DNA of 64,000 nt from Dickeya aquatica (GTDB taxonomy: Bacteria > Pseudomonadota > Gammaproteobacteria > Enterobacterales > Enterobacteriaceae). The notes beneath the pieces are model-generated. The model worked only from the letters and a program-made list of their open reading frames with translations, had not been told where the DNA came from and searched no databases. The stretch is taken from assembly GCF_900095885.1 (NCBI RefSeq), contig NZ_LT615367.1, forward strand, positions 1,922,001-1,986,000, in the 5' to 3' direction. This document shows positions 1 through 8,979 of this stretch, one piece after another (the stretch's first letter is position 1; each line of letters begins with the position of its first letter). Position numbers and translations under genes: made by a program.

Positions 1-107
1 CCTGCGGCGAGCTGCCGCGACAGTCGTCGGCGCTGGTTATCTGCCAGGTGCTGCTTAACCGTTTGCAGATATGCATCCAGTTCATGAAACAGTGCGTCGT
101 CACTCAT
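1..107 (-). CDS. S: P2 gpS-like tail completion protein, N-terminal part
   Basis: The 5' end of a leftward gene cut by the window edge; 35 codons are visible, starting MSDDALFHELDAYLQ. It is identified mainly by position: in P2, S directly follows R, and here the start codon overlaps the R stop by four bases (ATGA). The charged, helical N-terminus fits the phage virion morphogenesis (gpS) family, which acts in tail completion. The rest of the gene is not visible. Confidence 0.6.
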   Translation of the reverse strand, partial: MSDDALFHELDAYLQTVKQHLADNQRRRLSRQLAA

Positions 108-589
108 TTGTCACCCGCAGTATCACCGCTGACTGTGCTGGCCATATCGCGTACAGCCATCGCCCAGCCGTCCATCCCCTCCATCAGATCCGGCGGCGCG
201 TCGGCGCGGTGGTGGACAACCGGCTTTCCGCTCTCCGACGTCACCGCCACGGCTTCCGCTACCTGAATTTTCACCAGCAGGTCGATCGCGTCATTGCTGA
301 GAATATCCACTTCGAACGTGATGCCGTTCTTCTGATTGTCAGGATTAAACAGCAACTCCGGCTCATACTGCCGCGCCCATATCTGTATCGGCAGCATGAT
401 ATCGTCAGTGCTGCCGGGGAAATCCATCACCAGCACCTCCAGCGTGTACTGGTATTCAAATGACGCAGAGGCACCGCCGCGCCCGACGACGTGACCGCGC
501 GGCACATATAACACCAGCCTGTCAGGGTTAGCGCGCACCCACGGCACAAGGCGGCTTATTTCCTGTCGCAGCAGCTTCGGTTTCAGCAT
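104..589 (-). CDS. R: P2 gpR-like tail completion protein
   Basis: A 161-residue protein, close to P2 gpR (about 155). It starts MLKPKLLRQ and has the family pattern of an N-terminal helix, then an aromatic stretch (SFEYQYTLEVLVMDFPG) typical of gpR. gpR works with gpS to finish the tail before joining to the head. The gene lies between the lysis module and S as in P2 and overlaps S by four bases, implying translational coupling in the late operon. Confidence 0.85.
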   Translation of the reverse strand: MLKPKLLRQEISRLVPWVRANPDRLVLYVPRGHVVGRGGASASFEYQYTLEVLVMDFPGSTDDIMLPIQIWARQYEPELLFNPDNQKNGITFEVDILSNDAIDLLVKIQVAEAVAVTSESGKPVVHHRADAPPDLMEGMDGWAMAVRDMASTVSGDTAGDK

Positions 590-629
590 AATAACCCCGC
601 AATGGGCAGGCTGCGCCCGCCCTTATTGC

Positions 630-803
630 TTACTTCCATTTGTCCGGCAGGGCCGCGCCGACCACCCCGGCCGCCGTCACGCCCGCCGACACCACCAGTG
701 CCTGGGTATCCACACCCAGCTGTACACCAAACACGCCCGCCATGAACAGGATGATCCCGCGCCACGTGGACGGCTCTTTTAATCGTTCCAGAATGTAATT
801 CAT
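630..803 (-). CDS. small phage membrane protein in lysis module
   Basis: A 57-codon gene starting MNYILERLKEPSTWRG at 803 and ending LPDKWK. After a short amphipathic N-terminus it has two hydrophobic stretches (about residues 16-30 and 35-52), so it is probably a two-helix inner-membrane protein. Similar short proteins beginning with an ILERLKEPSTWRG-like motif are common in phage lysis regions and are sometimes annotated as holins. It lies between the endolysin and R. An accessory holin or antiholin role is inference from position. Confidence 0.7.
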   Translation of the reverse strand: MNYILERLKEPSTWRGIILFMAGVFGVQLGVDTQALVVSAGVTAAGVVGAALPDKWK

Positions 804-841
804 CACTACCTACCTATTATTGTCGTTACAGTGACAGGCAG

Positions 842-1336
842 TCAGGCTACAACCCCGCCCGCCCGCCGATAAACCGCTACCAGCCGGTCAAAGCTGTGCT
901 CACGCTGACCGTAGCCCGCGCCGGGCAGCGATGCCCAGATGTTATTGCAGGCGACGATCGCGCAAGCAATACGCCCAGCAATTACGTCATCCAGCGCCCG
1001 GCGCTCGCGGATAAGCTGAATTGCCAGCGTATCTTGTGATGCTGGGCTAAAATCCGGCAGGCGTAACAGCTTCTTGTATGTGGGCCAGTAGCGGTACAAC
1101 TGCTGATAGCGTCCGGCGGCGGTAGAGCGCTGGCCCTGCCTGTTAAACACTTTCGCCGGTCGGCCATTGGCGAACGGATGATCGCGGTAGTCAGTGAAAA
1201 TCTCTGGCTTGCCATCTGAACCGGTCACAATCACGTCATAGCCACGATTTTTCGTCAGCGAGTGCGTTGCCGTACCTTCGGAAAACGCCAGCATGTCGAG
1301 AAACGCCGTCACATTCGGGTGAGTCACTGTGCTCAT
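842..1336 (-). CDS. lambda R-type endolysin (lytic transglycosylase)
   Basis: A 164-residue protein resembling phage lambda R (158 residues). It has the family pattern FLDMLAFSEGT near the N-terminus with the catalytic Glu, then GYDVIV, FTDYRDHP, AAGRYQ, FSPASQD and NIWASLPGAGYGQ. It should cleave the glycan strands of peptidoglycan at the end of the lytic cycle. It has no signal peptide, so export depends on a holin. Its start overlaps the end of the upstream holin-like gene by four bases. P2 itself uses an unrelated gene K lysozyme of similar role. Confidence 0.93.
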   Translation of the reverse strand: MSTVTHPNVTAFLDMLAFSEGTATHSLTKNRGYDVIVTGSDGKPEIFTDYRDHPFANGRPAKVFNRQGQRSTAAGRYQQLYRYWPTYKKLLRLPDFSPASQDTLAIQLIRERRALDDVIAGRIACAIVACNNIWASLPGAGYGQREHSFDRLVAVYRRAGGVVA

Positions 1337-1623
1337 TGCGCCTCTCCCTTCCCCTGCCGTGCAGCGCGGCGCTGGATCAGCAGTTCGACAGTTTGATAGC
1401 CCGCGATACCGAGCGCCGCGCCGATGCCGTTAATGGCGAGCGGCGACAGCGTAGGGAATTGCACCAGTGCGGCACCCGCCATCACTGAAACAAAGCCGCC
1501 CAGCAGCACACGGCCAACGAACAGGCGCAGCGTGATCGGCTCACTGCCAGCCAGCATCCTTCCTACCGCAATCAGCACGCCGATGATGAATAGCGTGATG
1601 ATGCTTTTTTCACTTTCGTTCAT
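1333..1623 (-). CDS. Y: P2 Y-like holin
   Basis: A 96-residue protein with a short charged N-terminus (MNESEKS), two or three hydrophobic segments (about residues 8-23, 35-53 and 60-80) and a basic C-terminal tail. It sits between tail gene X and the endolysin, the position of holin gene Y (93 residues) in P2. Holins permeabilise the inner membrane at a set time and let the cytoplasmic endolysin through. Identification rests on topology and synteny. Confidence 0.8.
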   Translation of the reverse strand: MNESEKSIITLFIIGVLIAVGRMLAGSEPITLRLFVGRVLLGGFVSVMAGAALVQFPTLSPLAINGIGAALGIAGYQTVELLIQRRAARQGKGEAQ

Positions 1624-1631
1624 AAAAATCC

Positions 1632-1835
1632 TTAATCCCAGAGTTGCACGGTTTCCGCGAACTGCGGCGTGGTGTCATCCGGCAGCGTGACCACCGTTCC
1701 GGCAGGGAGTAGCGGCCCGATTTCACACAGACCCGGATTCGCGGCGTAAACCGCTTCCGTCACCCCGGCCGTCTTGCCGTAGTACCGCCAGCACAGCAGG
1801 TCTACCGTGTCGTTTTGCGTTGCAATCACTCGCAT
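1632..1835 (-). CDS. X: P2 gpX-like tail protein
   Basis: A 67-residue protein starting MRVIATQNDTVDLLCWRYYG, matching the length of P2 gpX (67). The fold resembles a short LysM-like module found in phage tail protein X. The ATG at 1835 shares a base with the stop of gene L (TGATG), which fixes the start. In P2, X is needed for tail assembly. Confidence 0.9.
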   Translation of the reverse strand: MRVIATQNDTVDLLCWRYYGKTAGVTEAVYAANPGLCEIGPLLPAGTVVTLPDDTTPQFAETVQLWD

Positions 1836-2323
1836 CAGACCAGTTCCGCCGTACCGCGACCGACGCCCTGAATATCCCTTATGGCCCACTGTGCGTCACG
1901 CCACAGCGTGTCTATCTGGGACGTCAGCGCCTGCGCGTGTTTTTCGCCCTCTTTCGTGGTATCGATATCGCGGTAGCCTTCCGTCAGCAGCGCCTTCGCC
2001 GCTGAATACACTGCCCGTCGGTAACGCCAGACCAACACCGATTCACCGTTGATCGCAGCTGCTTCAACATCACCGAGCGCCGCCGCACCCGTCCGCTCCT
2101 GTTCTGCGCGGTATTCGCGCAACTGTTCATTGACGCTGGCGACGGCCTCTATGGTTTTATCCATCAGCCTGTCTGTCGTCACAGCCCCATCCAGCCGCAT
2201 CGCCTTTCGTAGCGCAGCAAGATTGATCACCGGCCAGAATGCCGAACTGCTGACCGTCGCCCCGCCGTCGTCAACATCCGTCAGGGCAGTATCATCAACG
2301 GGTTCAGGAAACATCATGTTCAT
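1835..2323 (-). CDS. L: P2 gpL-like head completion protein
   Basis: A 162-residue protein, similar to P2 gpL (169). It shows the family features FWPVINLAALRKAMRLDG, a helical centre, and a C-terminal helix ending RDIQGVGRGTAELV. gpL closes the filled head so the tail can attach. It lies between M and X, collinear with P2. Met3 or Met4 are alternative starts. Confidence 0.9.
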   Translation of the reverse strand: MNMMFPEPVDDTALTDVDDGGATVSSSAFWPVINLAALRKAMRLDGAVTTDRLMDKTIEAVASVNEQLREYRAEQERTGAAALGDVEAAAINGESVLVWRYRRAVYSAAKALLTEGYRDIDTTKEGEKHAQALTSQIDTLWRDAQWAIRDIQGVGRGTAELV

Positions 2324-2423
2324 AGTCGTAGCTCCGATGGGTCAGGCGGTGGACGGCGCGACAACGAACGGACAAACCGCCATTGCCGCACCGTGCCGCC
2401 TGGGTGCGCGGGGGCACATTCAG

Positions 2424-3242
2424 TTACACAGCACGTTTACCGCGTGTGCTCTTGTTCACTTTCGTCTTGCGAGCAGGCTGACGTGATTGCCGCACCGGCT
2501 TTTCCGGCGGCGGTGTTTGATCCGGTAAGGGTTCAGCGCTCTGATTAGCGCCCGCGTCGTCCCCGTTATCAGTTCCGTCTGCCAGCGCCGCTTTCTTGAT
2601 TGCCCGCCCCAGAATTTCGATATCGCGTTTCACGCCAATGCCGTCAAACAGTGCAATCGCGCGCTGTAACCACTCACGCGCGGCGGTCAATTCATGTGAG
2701 CTGAGTCGCAGGGTGTAGCCGATTGACTTGTACAACTTGGCGCGCACCATGTCTGGCATATCTGCCCCGGCCGTCAGCGCATTGAGCTGCAACAACAGCG
2801 CGACATCGAGCGGCGCGCGGGCTGCATCCGCTTTAAACGCAGCGAGCACCGGATCGCAAATCTCATCGACCAGCGCCGTGGCAGCCGTACGTTTGTACCT
2901 GTCGGGCATCGGCAGGCCGTGGCGGATCACGTATTCACCGATCCGCAGCGCGGCGGATATGTCGCCGACATCAATCGACCACACCATCATTGTGACCAGC
3001 ACTTCATCCGCCTGGCCGGTATCCGCTGCCAGCGCGCCGTCAATCCACCCCTGATAATTGGGTAATAATTCACGTTTCATCAGCGCCTTAGACTGACTCG
3101 ACTGAATCTCATGCAACCGCGACTGATCGAGCCGGAGCCGATGTAGCTGTTGCTCATACGCTGTATTGTGATGCACGGCATCAGACAGCCCACGGTGACG
3201 CGCAGAGACTGACTGAAAATGCCGTTGTGCAGGTGTCAGCAT
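2424..3242 (-). CDS. M: P2 gpM-like terminase endonuclease (small) subunit
   Basis: A 272-residue protein starting MLTPAQRHFQSVSARHRG, characteristic of P2 gpM (247). gpM cuts DNA at cos and works with gpP. The core (about residues 20-205) is conserved. The extra C-terminal tail is rich in Pro, Lys and Arg (QTPPPEKPVRQSRQPARKTK), likely a flexible basic extension. The gene lies between N and L. Confidence 0.92.
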   Translation of the reverse strand: MLTPAQRHFQSVSARHRGLSDAVHHNTAYEQQLHRLRLDQSRLHEIQSSQSKALMKRELLPNYQGWIDGALAADTGQADEVLVTMMVWSIDVGDISAALRIGEYVIRHGLPMPDRYKRTAATALVDEICDPVLAAFKADAARAPLDVALLLQLNALTAGADMPDMVRAKLYKSIGYTLRLSSHELTAAREWLQRAIALFDGIGVKRDIEILGRAIKKAALADGTDNGDDAGANQSAEPLPDQTPPPEKPVRQSRQPARKTKVNKSTRGKRAV

Positions 3243-3286
3243 GTTGCCCCCTGTTGGGCCGGAATACCGGCCCTGCTAACAATGGA

Positions 3287-4330
3287 TTACGCTGCTTCTG
3301 ACCCAGCGAATGTAATACCCTCAATCAGACAGCCAGCGCCGTAGTCTTCGACGGCGTATGCATCATTTGTCGATTCATAGGTGGCGACGCGGTTGTATTC
3401 CGACTCATCTTTAACCGACCTGCGCTGCGCCCCCTCTTGGTAGTAGATAGACAAATTGCTAAACGGTGTGACCAGAATCGAACCCGCCGGAAAATAGGGT
3501 GCAATGAACGTCGGAAGATTCGCGATCGATTTGCGGGAAACAATCAATTGCCCGGCCATCGCCTCAGAATTTGGGTTCGTGGTACTGATGGCGTTCAGGA
3601 TCGGGAAGTCGCGCGAGGTCAGCAATTGACGACCGGTAATGACGGCCAAGTCCGGGGATTCACGGAACCACTCATCAAGCAGTGAATTCACAGCATCAAA
3701 AACCAGCGCGTCATAGTTGCCGTACATGCCCTTTGCGACAACCTTGTTTTCATCGTCGCGATGGGTCAGCGTAACGTTTTTCAGCACGCGTGCCGGTGCG
3801 TTGTTGCGGTACTGCTGCAACCAGCCGATATTCACATCCTGCAATAGCGGATTCTGTGTCAGATCAGACTTGGCGGCACGACTCGTGCCGTTAAACCCGA
3901 TCATGATGCGGTCCAGAGCCTTACGGCGAATGACTTGCTGACTGATGCGCGCCTGAAAATCTTTGAATTTCGCCCAGGAATCCAACTGTGAATACGTGAT
4001 GAATGTGTCACTGTTGGTTTGTTCGCAGCGATATTTACCGCTGTCCAGCGTGTGAACGCTGCGCGGCTCGCGGCGTTCCGTGCTGGACGAATTAGATGAC
4101 GCCACCGGGCCGCTGATCCCCAGCCCCAGTTTTTCGCCCTCCATTTCAGACACCGGCATGATATTGATTTTTTTCAGCAGCTCGTCACTGGCCTGGATCT
4201 TGTTTTCCATCGTCTGCTGTACCGACGGGGCTACTGAGAATTGCGCAGCGACATGCGCCTCGTTGACGCCGTTCAGCTCCGCCTGTCGGCGGACATAGCC
4301 GTCCCACAGGACGCGGGTTTCATTTTTCAT
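3287..4330 (-). CDS. N: P2 gpN-like major capsid protein precursor
   Basis: A 347-residue protein (P2 gpN 357). It starts MKNETRVLWDGYVRRQAELN; recognisable motifs include GTSRAAKSDL, NPLLQDVNIGWLQ, LAVITGRQLL and the C-terminal YAVEDYGAGCLIEG. It forms the icosahedral shell and in P2 is cleaved by the gpO protease during maturation. It lies directly downstream of O, as in P2. Confidence 0.95.
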   Translation of the reverse strand: MKNETRVLWDGYVRRQAELNGVNEAHVAAQFSVAPSVQQTMENKIQASDELLKKINIMPVSEMEGEKLGLGISGPVASSNSSSTERREPRSVHTLDSGKYRCEQTNSDTFITYSQLDSWAKFKDFQARISQQVIRRKALDRIMIGFNGTSRAAKSDLTQNPLLQDVNIGWLQQYRNNAPARVLKNVTLTHRDDENKVVAKGMYGNYDALVFDAVNSLLDEWFRESPDLAVITGRQLLTSRDFPILNAISTTNPNSEAMAGQLIVSRKSIANLPTFIAPYFPAGSILVTPFSNLSIYYQEGAQRRSVKDESEYNRVATYESTNDAYAVEDYGAGCLIEGITFAGSEAA

Positions 4331-4358
4331 AATGCATTCCGTTAATCAGTAAAATGGG

Positions 4359-5210
4359 TTAGCAATCGGCCAGAATGGTATCGCTCTGACTGTTATTGCC
4401 TGTTGCCTGCGGACGCTGTGAGAAATGACCGTCCTGCCGTTCCAGCAATCCCTTCAAGTCCGTCACAGACTGCGATAACTCGCCGACCTGCTGTTTCAGC
4501 GCCGTGTTTTCCTGCGCCATCGCGCTGAATTGGCTGATGCTGTCGAGCACGCCGCGCTGACTCTCGGCAATAGCCTCAACAGCCTGACGGATCTCGCCGT
4601 TTTCCTGACTGAATCGCTGCTGATTGCCGGTCAGCAACTCTTTGATGCGCGAAAAGAAACTGGCACCACTTTCACCAGCGGGCGGCGCGTCCTCAAACTC
4701 CAGCACAACCCCGGCGTCGGGCGCTGTCGCGGTAAACAGGCACTCCGGGGCACTTTTGCGGCTATCCAGCGGCCCTTTTCCTTCACAGCCCGCGTTAAAT
4801 TCGAGGATGCCGACACCGAGACTGGCCGGGTCATCGGTCATCGCCAGTCCCATCAAATACGCTTCGCCGGTGTTTGAAAATGACGGGTGGACTTCGATGC
4901 TCGGATAGATTTTTTGACGCTGCTTGCTCAACGCAACCAGATCGGGCGTAGCATCGATCACCAGCTCCAGTGCGGCCTTTCCCTTCAGCGGGCCATCAGG
5001 GACAGTAACTTCTTTAGCACTGACCACATCACCGTACGCGCGGAAGTCGCTGCTGGGCGAATACCCTTTGATGTGCTCCAGATTGACGCGAGCGCCGCGC
5101 ACCTGACTGCTATAGTTTTTCGCCATCTGCGTGATCCAGATGCGTTCGATCGGGCGGCCATCGCAAGCCACGCCCTCAACGGCGGCGATAAACGGTTTTG
5201 AAATCGGCAT
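4359..5210 (-). CDS. O: P2 gpO-like capsid scaffold and maturation protease
   Basis: A 283-residue protein matching P2 gpO (284). The N-terminal half carries the protease domain (SKPFIAAVEGVACDGR, ITQMAKNYSSQVRGARVNLEH), with the His of the NLEH segment a likely active-site residue. The C-terminal half is a predicted coiled-coil scaffold with Gln-rich heptads. It directs capsid assembly and cleaves gpN, gpO and gpQ. It is divergent from P, as in P2. Confidence 0.93.
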   Translation of the reverse strand: MPISKPFIAAVEGVACDGRPIERIWITQMAKNYSSQVRGARVNLEHIKGYSPSSDFRAYGDVVSAKEVTVPDGPLKGKAALELVIDATPDLVALSKQRQKIYPSIEVHPSFSNTGEAYLMGLAMTDDPASLGVGILEFNAGCEGKGPLDSRKSAPECLFTATAPDAGVVLEFEDAPPAGESGASFFSRIKELLTGNQQRFSQENGEIRQAVEAIAESQRGVLDSISQFSAMAQENTALKQQVGELSQSVTDLKGLLERQDGHFSQRPQATGNNSQSDTILADC

Positions 5211-5353
5211 GGTAACCCTCGTGTAATGACTCTCATGTTCTGCACAGCCATCATCCCCGCCAGTGCCACACCGCGCTATTACTGCCGTTTGTCACCGCGC
5301 CCGGACAATCAACGCCGCTACGGTGCCACGCCCGCGCGCGGTAGCCTGCTGGC

Positions 5354-7060
5354 ATGGAAAATGACATCCGCACCGACGCAAAACGCTTGTACTGGCAGGC
5401 GTACACAGTTCCCCAGATCGCAGAACGCTTAGGCATCAGCGCTAACACGCTATATTCCTGGCGACGCCGCGATAGCTGGGACAACAGCACGCCGATTGAG
5501 AGAGCAAAGGAAGTGACAGAGGCGCGCTATCTGCGCCTGATCGAGAAAGACGATCTGACCCCGCATGACTTCAAACTGATTGACCTACTTGGGCGACAGC
5601 TTGAGCGGTTTTCACGTGATGAAACCAAGGCAAAGGAGCGGCAGGAGCGCAAGAAAACCCCGAAAAATCACTTCACAGACGAGCAGATAGAAAAACTGCG
5701 GGCGCTGGTACTGGATAGCCTCTACGAACACCAGCGGCGCTGGTACAAACAGCGCAACCGGCGTAACCGGTTCATTCTGAAATCACGCCAGATTGGTGCC
5801 AGTTGGTACTTTGCACGTGAGGCGCTGTTACGCGCGCTTGAAACCGGCAACAACCAGATTTTCTTATCGGCCAGCCGCGCACAGGCGTTCCAGTTCAAGC
5901 GATTTATTCAGCTATTGGCCCGCGATGTCGGTGTCGAGCTGAAAGGCGGCGACGCCATCATGCTGTCAAACGGTGCCACTCTGTATTTTCTCGGCACCAG
6001 TGCCGCAACAGCGCAGAGCTACACCGGTGACTTGTATTTAGATGAAGTCTTCTGGATCAGCAACTTCATCAATCTGCGGAAAGTCGCGGCAGGGATGGCA
6101 ACACATAAAGGGCTACGCCGCACTTATTTTTCTACGCCGTCCAGCGAAGAGCACGAAGCGTATGGCTTTTGGACTGGCGAGCACTACAACGAGTCGCGAC
6201 CGCAATCTGAACGCATCAGCATTGACACCTCACACAAGGCACTGAAAAACGGGAAGCTGTGCCCGGATAACATCTGGCGTCAGGTTGTAACCATTCATGA
6301 CGTAATCAATCAGGGATTCGACAAAATCAGCCTGGCCGAAATTCAGGGCGAAAACAGCCCGGACGAATTCGCCAACTTGTACGAGTGCATATTCCTGAAG
6401 CGAGGCGAACGCGCGTTCAACTACAGCGCATTAGTACGTTGCGGTGTTGATGGCTATAACGATCACGTGTGGTCTGACTGGCGACCATACACCTTGCGAC
6501 CGCTGGGCAACACACCTGTGTGGCTGGGGTACGACCCCAACGGCGGCAGCGGGCAGGGTGACAGCGCCGGAATATCTGTCGTCGCGCCGCCGTCTGTTCC
6601 CGGCGGTAAGTTCCGCGTAATCGAAACACGACAACTACGCGGCCTGACGTTTGAGCAGCAAGCCGAGGTCATCAAGGAGCTAACACAGCGCTACAACGTG
6701 CAATACATCGGCATTGATGGCACCGGGATCGGTGATGCAGTGCACCAGCTGACACTGAAATTCTTCCCGGCGGCGGTCAAGTTCCAATACTCACCAGCCG
6801 TCAAACGCATGCTAGTACTCAAGGCACAGCTGGTTATCCGCTCAGGCCGTCTGGAGTACGACGCGGGCAACATGTCGCTAGTGACGTCATTCATGACCGT
6901 CCGCAAGTTGCAAACCCCAGGCGGCATAACCACGTATGCATCAGATCGTACTAAAAACGCCAGTCACGGTGACATAGCATGGGCAACGATGCACGCGCTA
7001 CAAAACGAACCGCTGAACAGTGACACCGGCGGGATTGATGGATTTGTTGAGGACTTTTGA
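5354..7060 (+). CDS. P: P2 gpP-like terminase large (ATPase) subunit
   Basis: A 568-residue protein (P2 gpP 590). An N-terminal helix-turn-helix (PQIAERLGISANTLYSWRRR) is followed by an ATPase domain with the atypical Walker A-like KSRQIGASWYFAREAL and a DEVFWI Walker B region. The C-terminal nuclease-like domain has GYDPNGG and GIDGTGIGDAV. It packages DNA into the procapsid. It is transcribed divergently from O; its stop overlaps the Q start (TGATG). Confidence 0.95.
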   Translation: MENDIRTDAKRLYWQAYTVPQIAERLGISANTLYSWRRRDSWDNSTPIERAKEVTEARYLRLIEKDDLTPHDFKLIDLLGRQLERFSRDETKAKERQERKKTPKNHFTDEQIEKLRALVLDSLYEHQRRWYKQRNRRNRFILKSRQIGASWYFAREALLRALETGNNQIFLSASRAQAFQFKRFIQLLARDVGVELKGGDAIMLSNGATLYFLGTSAATAQSYTGDLYLDEVFWISNFINLRKVAAGMATHKGLRRTYFSTPSSEEHEAYGFWTGEHYNESRPQSERISIDTSHKALKNGKLCPDNIWRQVVTIHDVINQGFDKISLAEIQGENSPDEFANLYECIFLKRGERAFNYSALVRCGVDGYNDHVWSDWRPYTLRPLGNTPVWLGYDPNGGSGQGDSAGISVVAPPSVPGGKFRVIETRQLRGLTFEQQAEVIKELTQRYNVQYIGIDGTGIGDAVHQLTLKFFPAAVKFQYSPAVKRMLVLKAQLVIRSGRLEYDAGNMSLVTSFMTVRKLQTPGGITTYASDRTKNASHGDIAWATMHALQNEPLNSDTGGIDGFVEDF

Positions 7061-8115
7061 TGACACGCAAGAAAAAGCCGCAGAGCAGCGGCACAGCTAT
7101 CGTATCGCACGCCGTCGAGGGGGAGTTGGTGCAACAACAGGCTGTATCAGGGGTTGAATCGTTCTCTTTCGGTGACCCCACCCCCGTCATGGATCAGCGC
7201 GACCTGCTGGACTGCATGGAGTGCGCAAACAACGGGCGCTGGTATGAGCCGCCGATCAATCCCTACGGCATCGCGAGAATGTTCGACGTTGCTGTGCATC
7301 ATCAGTCACCGCTGGCATTCAAGGCCAACGTTATCGCGAGCTGTTACCAGCCTCACCCGCTGCTAACCCGGCAGGCATTCAAGGCATTTGTGCTTGATTA
7401 TCTGATATTCGGTAACGCGTACTTAGAGTTGCGCCGCAACCGGTTTGACCAGCCGCTGACGCTGCACCACGCCCACGCAAAGTATACGCGGCGTGGCATC
7501 GAACCGGGTCAATACTGGTTCGTCACGTATTACAACCCAGACTATCAGTTTCAACCCGGCAGTGTATTTCATGTGCGTAATCCCAGCATCCATCAAGAAA
7601 TTTACGGCGCACCGGAATACATGGCTGTATTGCATTCGGCGTTACTGAACGGCGAAGCGACACTATTCAGGCGTAACTACTACATCAACGGCTCTCACGC
7701 TGGCGTCATCGTCTACCTGACTGACCCCATCACAAACACAACTGACGTTGACAAACTAAAGCGCTCATTGAAAGACGCGCGCGGCCAGGGTGCATTTAAA
7801 AACCTGTTCGTCCATGCGCCGGGCGGCAAGAAAGACGGGTTGCAGATCCTCCCGTTCAGCCAGATCGCGGCGAAAGACGAATTTACCGGCATCAAAGACG
7901 CGACGCGTGATGACATGCTGGCTGCGCATCGTGTGCCGCCAGTGCTAATGGGGATCATGCCGAGCAACGCCGGGGGGTTCGGCGACATTGAAAAAGCCGC
8001 GCGGGTGTTCTCTATCAACGAGCTGACACCGATCATGGAGACACTCAAAGAGCTGAACGACTGGCTGGGCATTGACGTGATCCGGTTCAACCCGTACGCA
8101 CTGGCCGCCGGTTAA
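7060..8115 (+). CDS. Q: P2 gpQ-like portal protein
   Basis: A 351-residue protein (P2 gpQ 344) of the phage portal family: motifs include YCANNG-like ECANNGRWYEPPINPYG, FVLDYLIFGNAYLE, NYYINGSHAG and AAHRVPPVLMG. Twelve copies form the vertex through which DNA enters. The ATG at 7060 lies inside the P stop codon, so the two are translationally coupled. A homologue lies in prophage 2. Confidence 0.95.
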   Translation: MTRKKKPQSSGTAIVSHAVEGELVQQQAVSGVESFSFGDPTPVMDQRDLLDCMECANNGRWYEPPINPYGIARMFDVAVHHQSPLAFKANVIASCYQPHPLLTRQAFKAFVLDYLIFGNAYLELRRNRFDQPLTLHHAHAKYTRRGIEPGQYWFVTYYNPDYQFQPGSVFHVRNPSIHQEIYGAPEYMAVLHSALLNGEATLFRRNYYINGSHAGVIVYLTDPITNTTDVDKLKRSLKDARGQGAFKNLFVHAPGGKKDGLQILPFSQIAAKDEFTGIKDATRDDMLAAHRVPPVLMGIMPSNAGGFGDIEKAARVFSINELTPIMETLKELNDWLGIDVIRFNPYALAAG

Positions 8116-8152
8116 CATTCAAAAATACTCACACTCACATTGCCACACCCCA

Positions 8153-8178
8153 CGGGCCGCCAGTTGAGCGGCCCGTTT
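8153..8178 (+). terminator. terminator after Q
   Basis: GGGCCGC, loop, GCGGCCC, then TTT: a strong GC hairpin about 40 bases after the Q stop, fitting the end of the P-Q transcript. Confidence 0.75.
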
Positions 8179-8506
8179 CATTCCCCATGCACACCACACC
8201 TCACAATACCGCCTCAGCGCCCCGCAGAGCAGCACACGCGCGACCTGCGTCCACGCAACGACACACCACACATCGCATTACCACGGCGTTCTGACGCAAC
8301 AGAAACGAGTGAATAACACCACCCCTATATCACCCCTCAGCGCGCGAGGAGCTCCCCGCAGCGCCCGCACGCGAAAATCGTGTTTTTTTGTGCATCTTTG
8401 CAGTTCAGGGAAACCCGCGCCACGACTGGCCCGGCGAGGTATAAACACCATCAGATTTTTTGTGCATTTGTGCGCGGAAATTTTGCAGTGATTTTCACCA
8501 ATAAAA
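8179..8506. other. gene-free interval after Q; expected cos region
   Basis: No convincing gene. In P2 the cohesive-end site lies between Q and the old/tin genes, so cos is expected here, but I cannot pin it: GC-rich candidates exist near 8341-8375. Two copies of a T-run followed by TTGTGC (near 8392 and 8458) recur in the equivalent interval of prophage 2. Confidence 0.4.
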
Positions 8507-8527
8507 AACCCCGCACAGAGCGGGGTT
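8507..8527 (-). terminator. terminator after the antitoxin gene
   Basis: AACCCCGC with a short loop and GCGGGGTT. Read leftward it is followed by a run of T, about 20 bases after the antitoxin stop. Confidence 0.75.
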
Positions 8528-8546
8528 CATTAGCAACACCAGCAAA

Positions 8547-8915
8547 TCACAAAATCATCTGTTCAGGCCGGCACCCATACAGTTCAGCCAATTTTTCGCG
8601 GGTTTTCTTTTGTGGTCGAGAGTCTTTTGCTTCCCACTGAGACACCGCTGATTGTGTCGTCCCCAGCCGTTCCGCAACATCGTACTGAGATAGCCCACGG
8701 TAAACACGCCAGGCGGCCAACAGGCTGATATCGTCACGAAACATAATGTTGACCACCTCATTTGGCACGGTTTCATCATCATGCTCGTCGGCGGCATAGG
8801 GAATGGATTCATACCCGCTATCATCATTGGAGAGCAGGCTTTCGTACACATCTATCGGCAACACAACGAATTGCGGATTGCCGTTTACATCGTTGATAAA
8901 TTGTAGTTTTGACAT
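8547..8915 (-). CDS. XRE-family antitoxin (prophage 1 copy)
   Basis: A 122-residue protein. The N-terminal part (FVVLPIDVYESLLSN) resembles a Phd-like substrate-binding strand and helix. The C-terminal half is an XRE helix-turn-helix (LSQYDVAERLGTTQSAVSQWEAKD, about residues 74-100). It lies 64 bases downstream of a RelE-family toxin, the reversed toxin-first order seen in HigBA-type systems. It should neutralise the toxin and repress the operon. A near-identical copy is in prophage 2. Confidence 0.88.
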   Translation of the reverse strand: MSKLQFINDVNGNPQFVVLPIDVYESLLSNDDSGYESIPYAADEHDDETVPNEVVNIMFRDDISLLAAWRVYRGLSQYDVAERLGTTQSAVSQWEAKDSRPQKKTREKLAELYGCRPEQMIL

Positions 8916-8979
8916 ATTTTTATCCGGGCTTCTCTGATTCGTTATGTCATTGAGGAAACGGGCGGGTTTCCCCGCCTGA

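Noticed and set aside
583..765. 60-codon leftward ORF with Gly/Arg-rich product
   Set aside because: It is the shifted frame of the real 57-codon membrane protein at 630-803, and its composition is not protein-like.
8341..8375. Candidate cos sequence of prophage 1
   Set aside because: GC-rich similarity to a P2-type cos exists on one strand only and is not matched at the same place and strand in prophage 2, so I did not call it.
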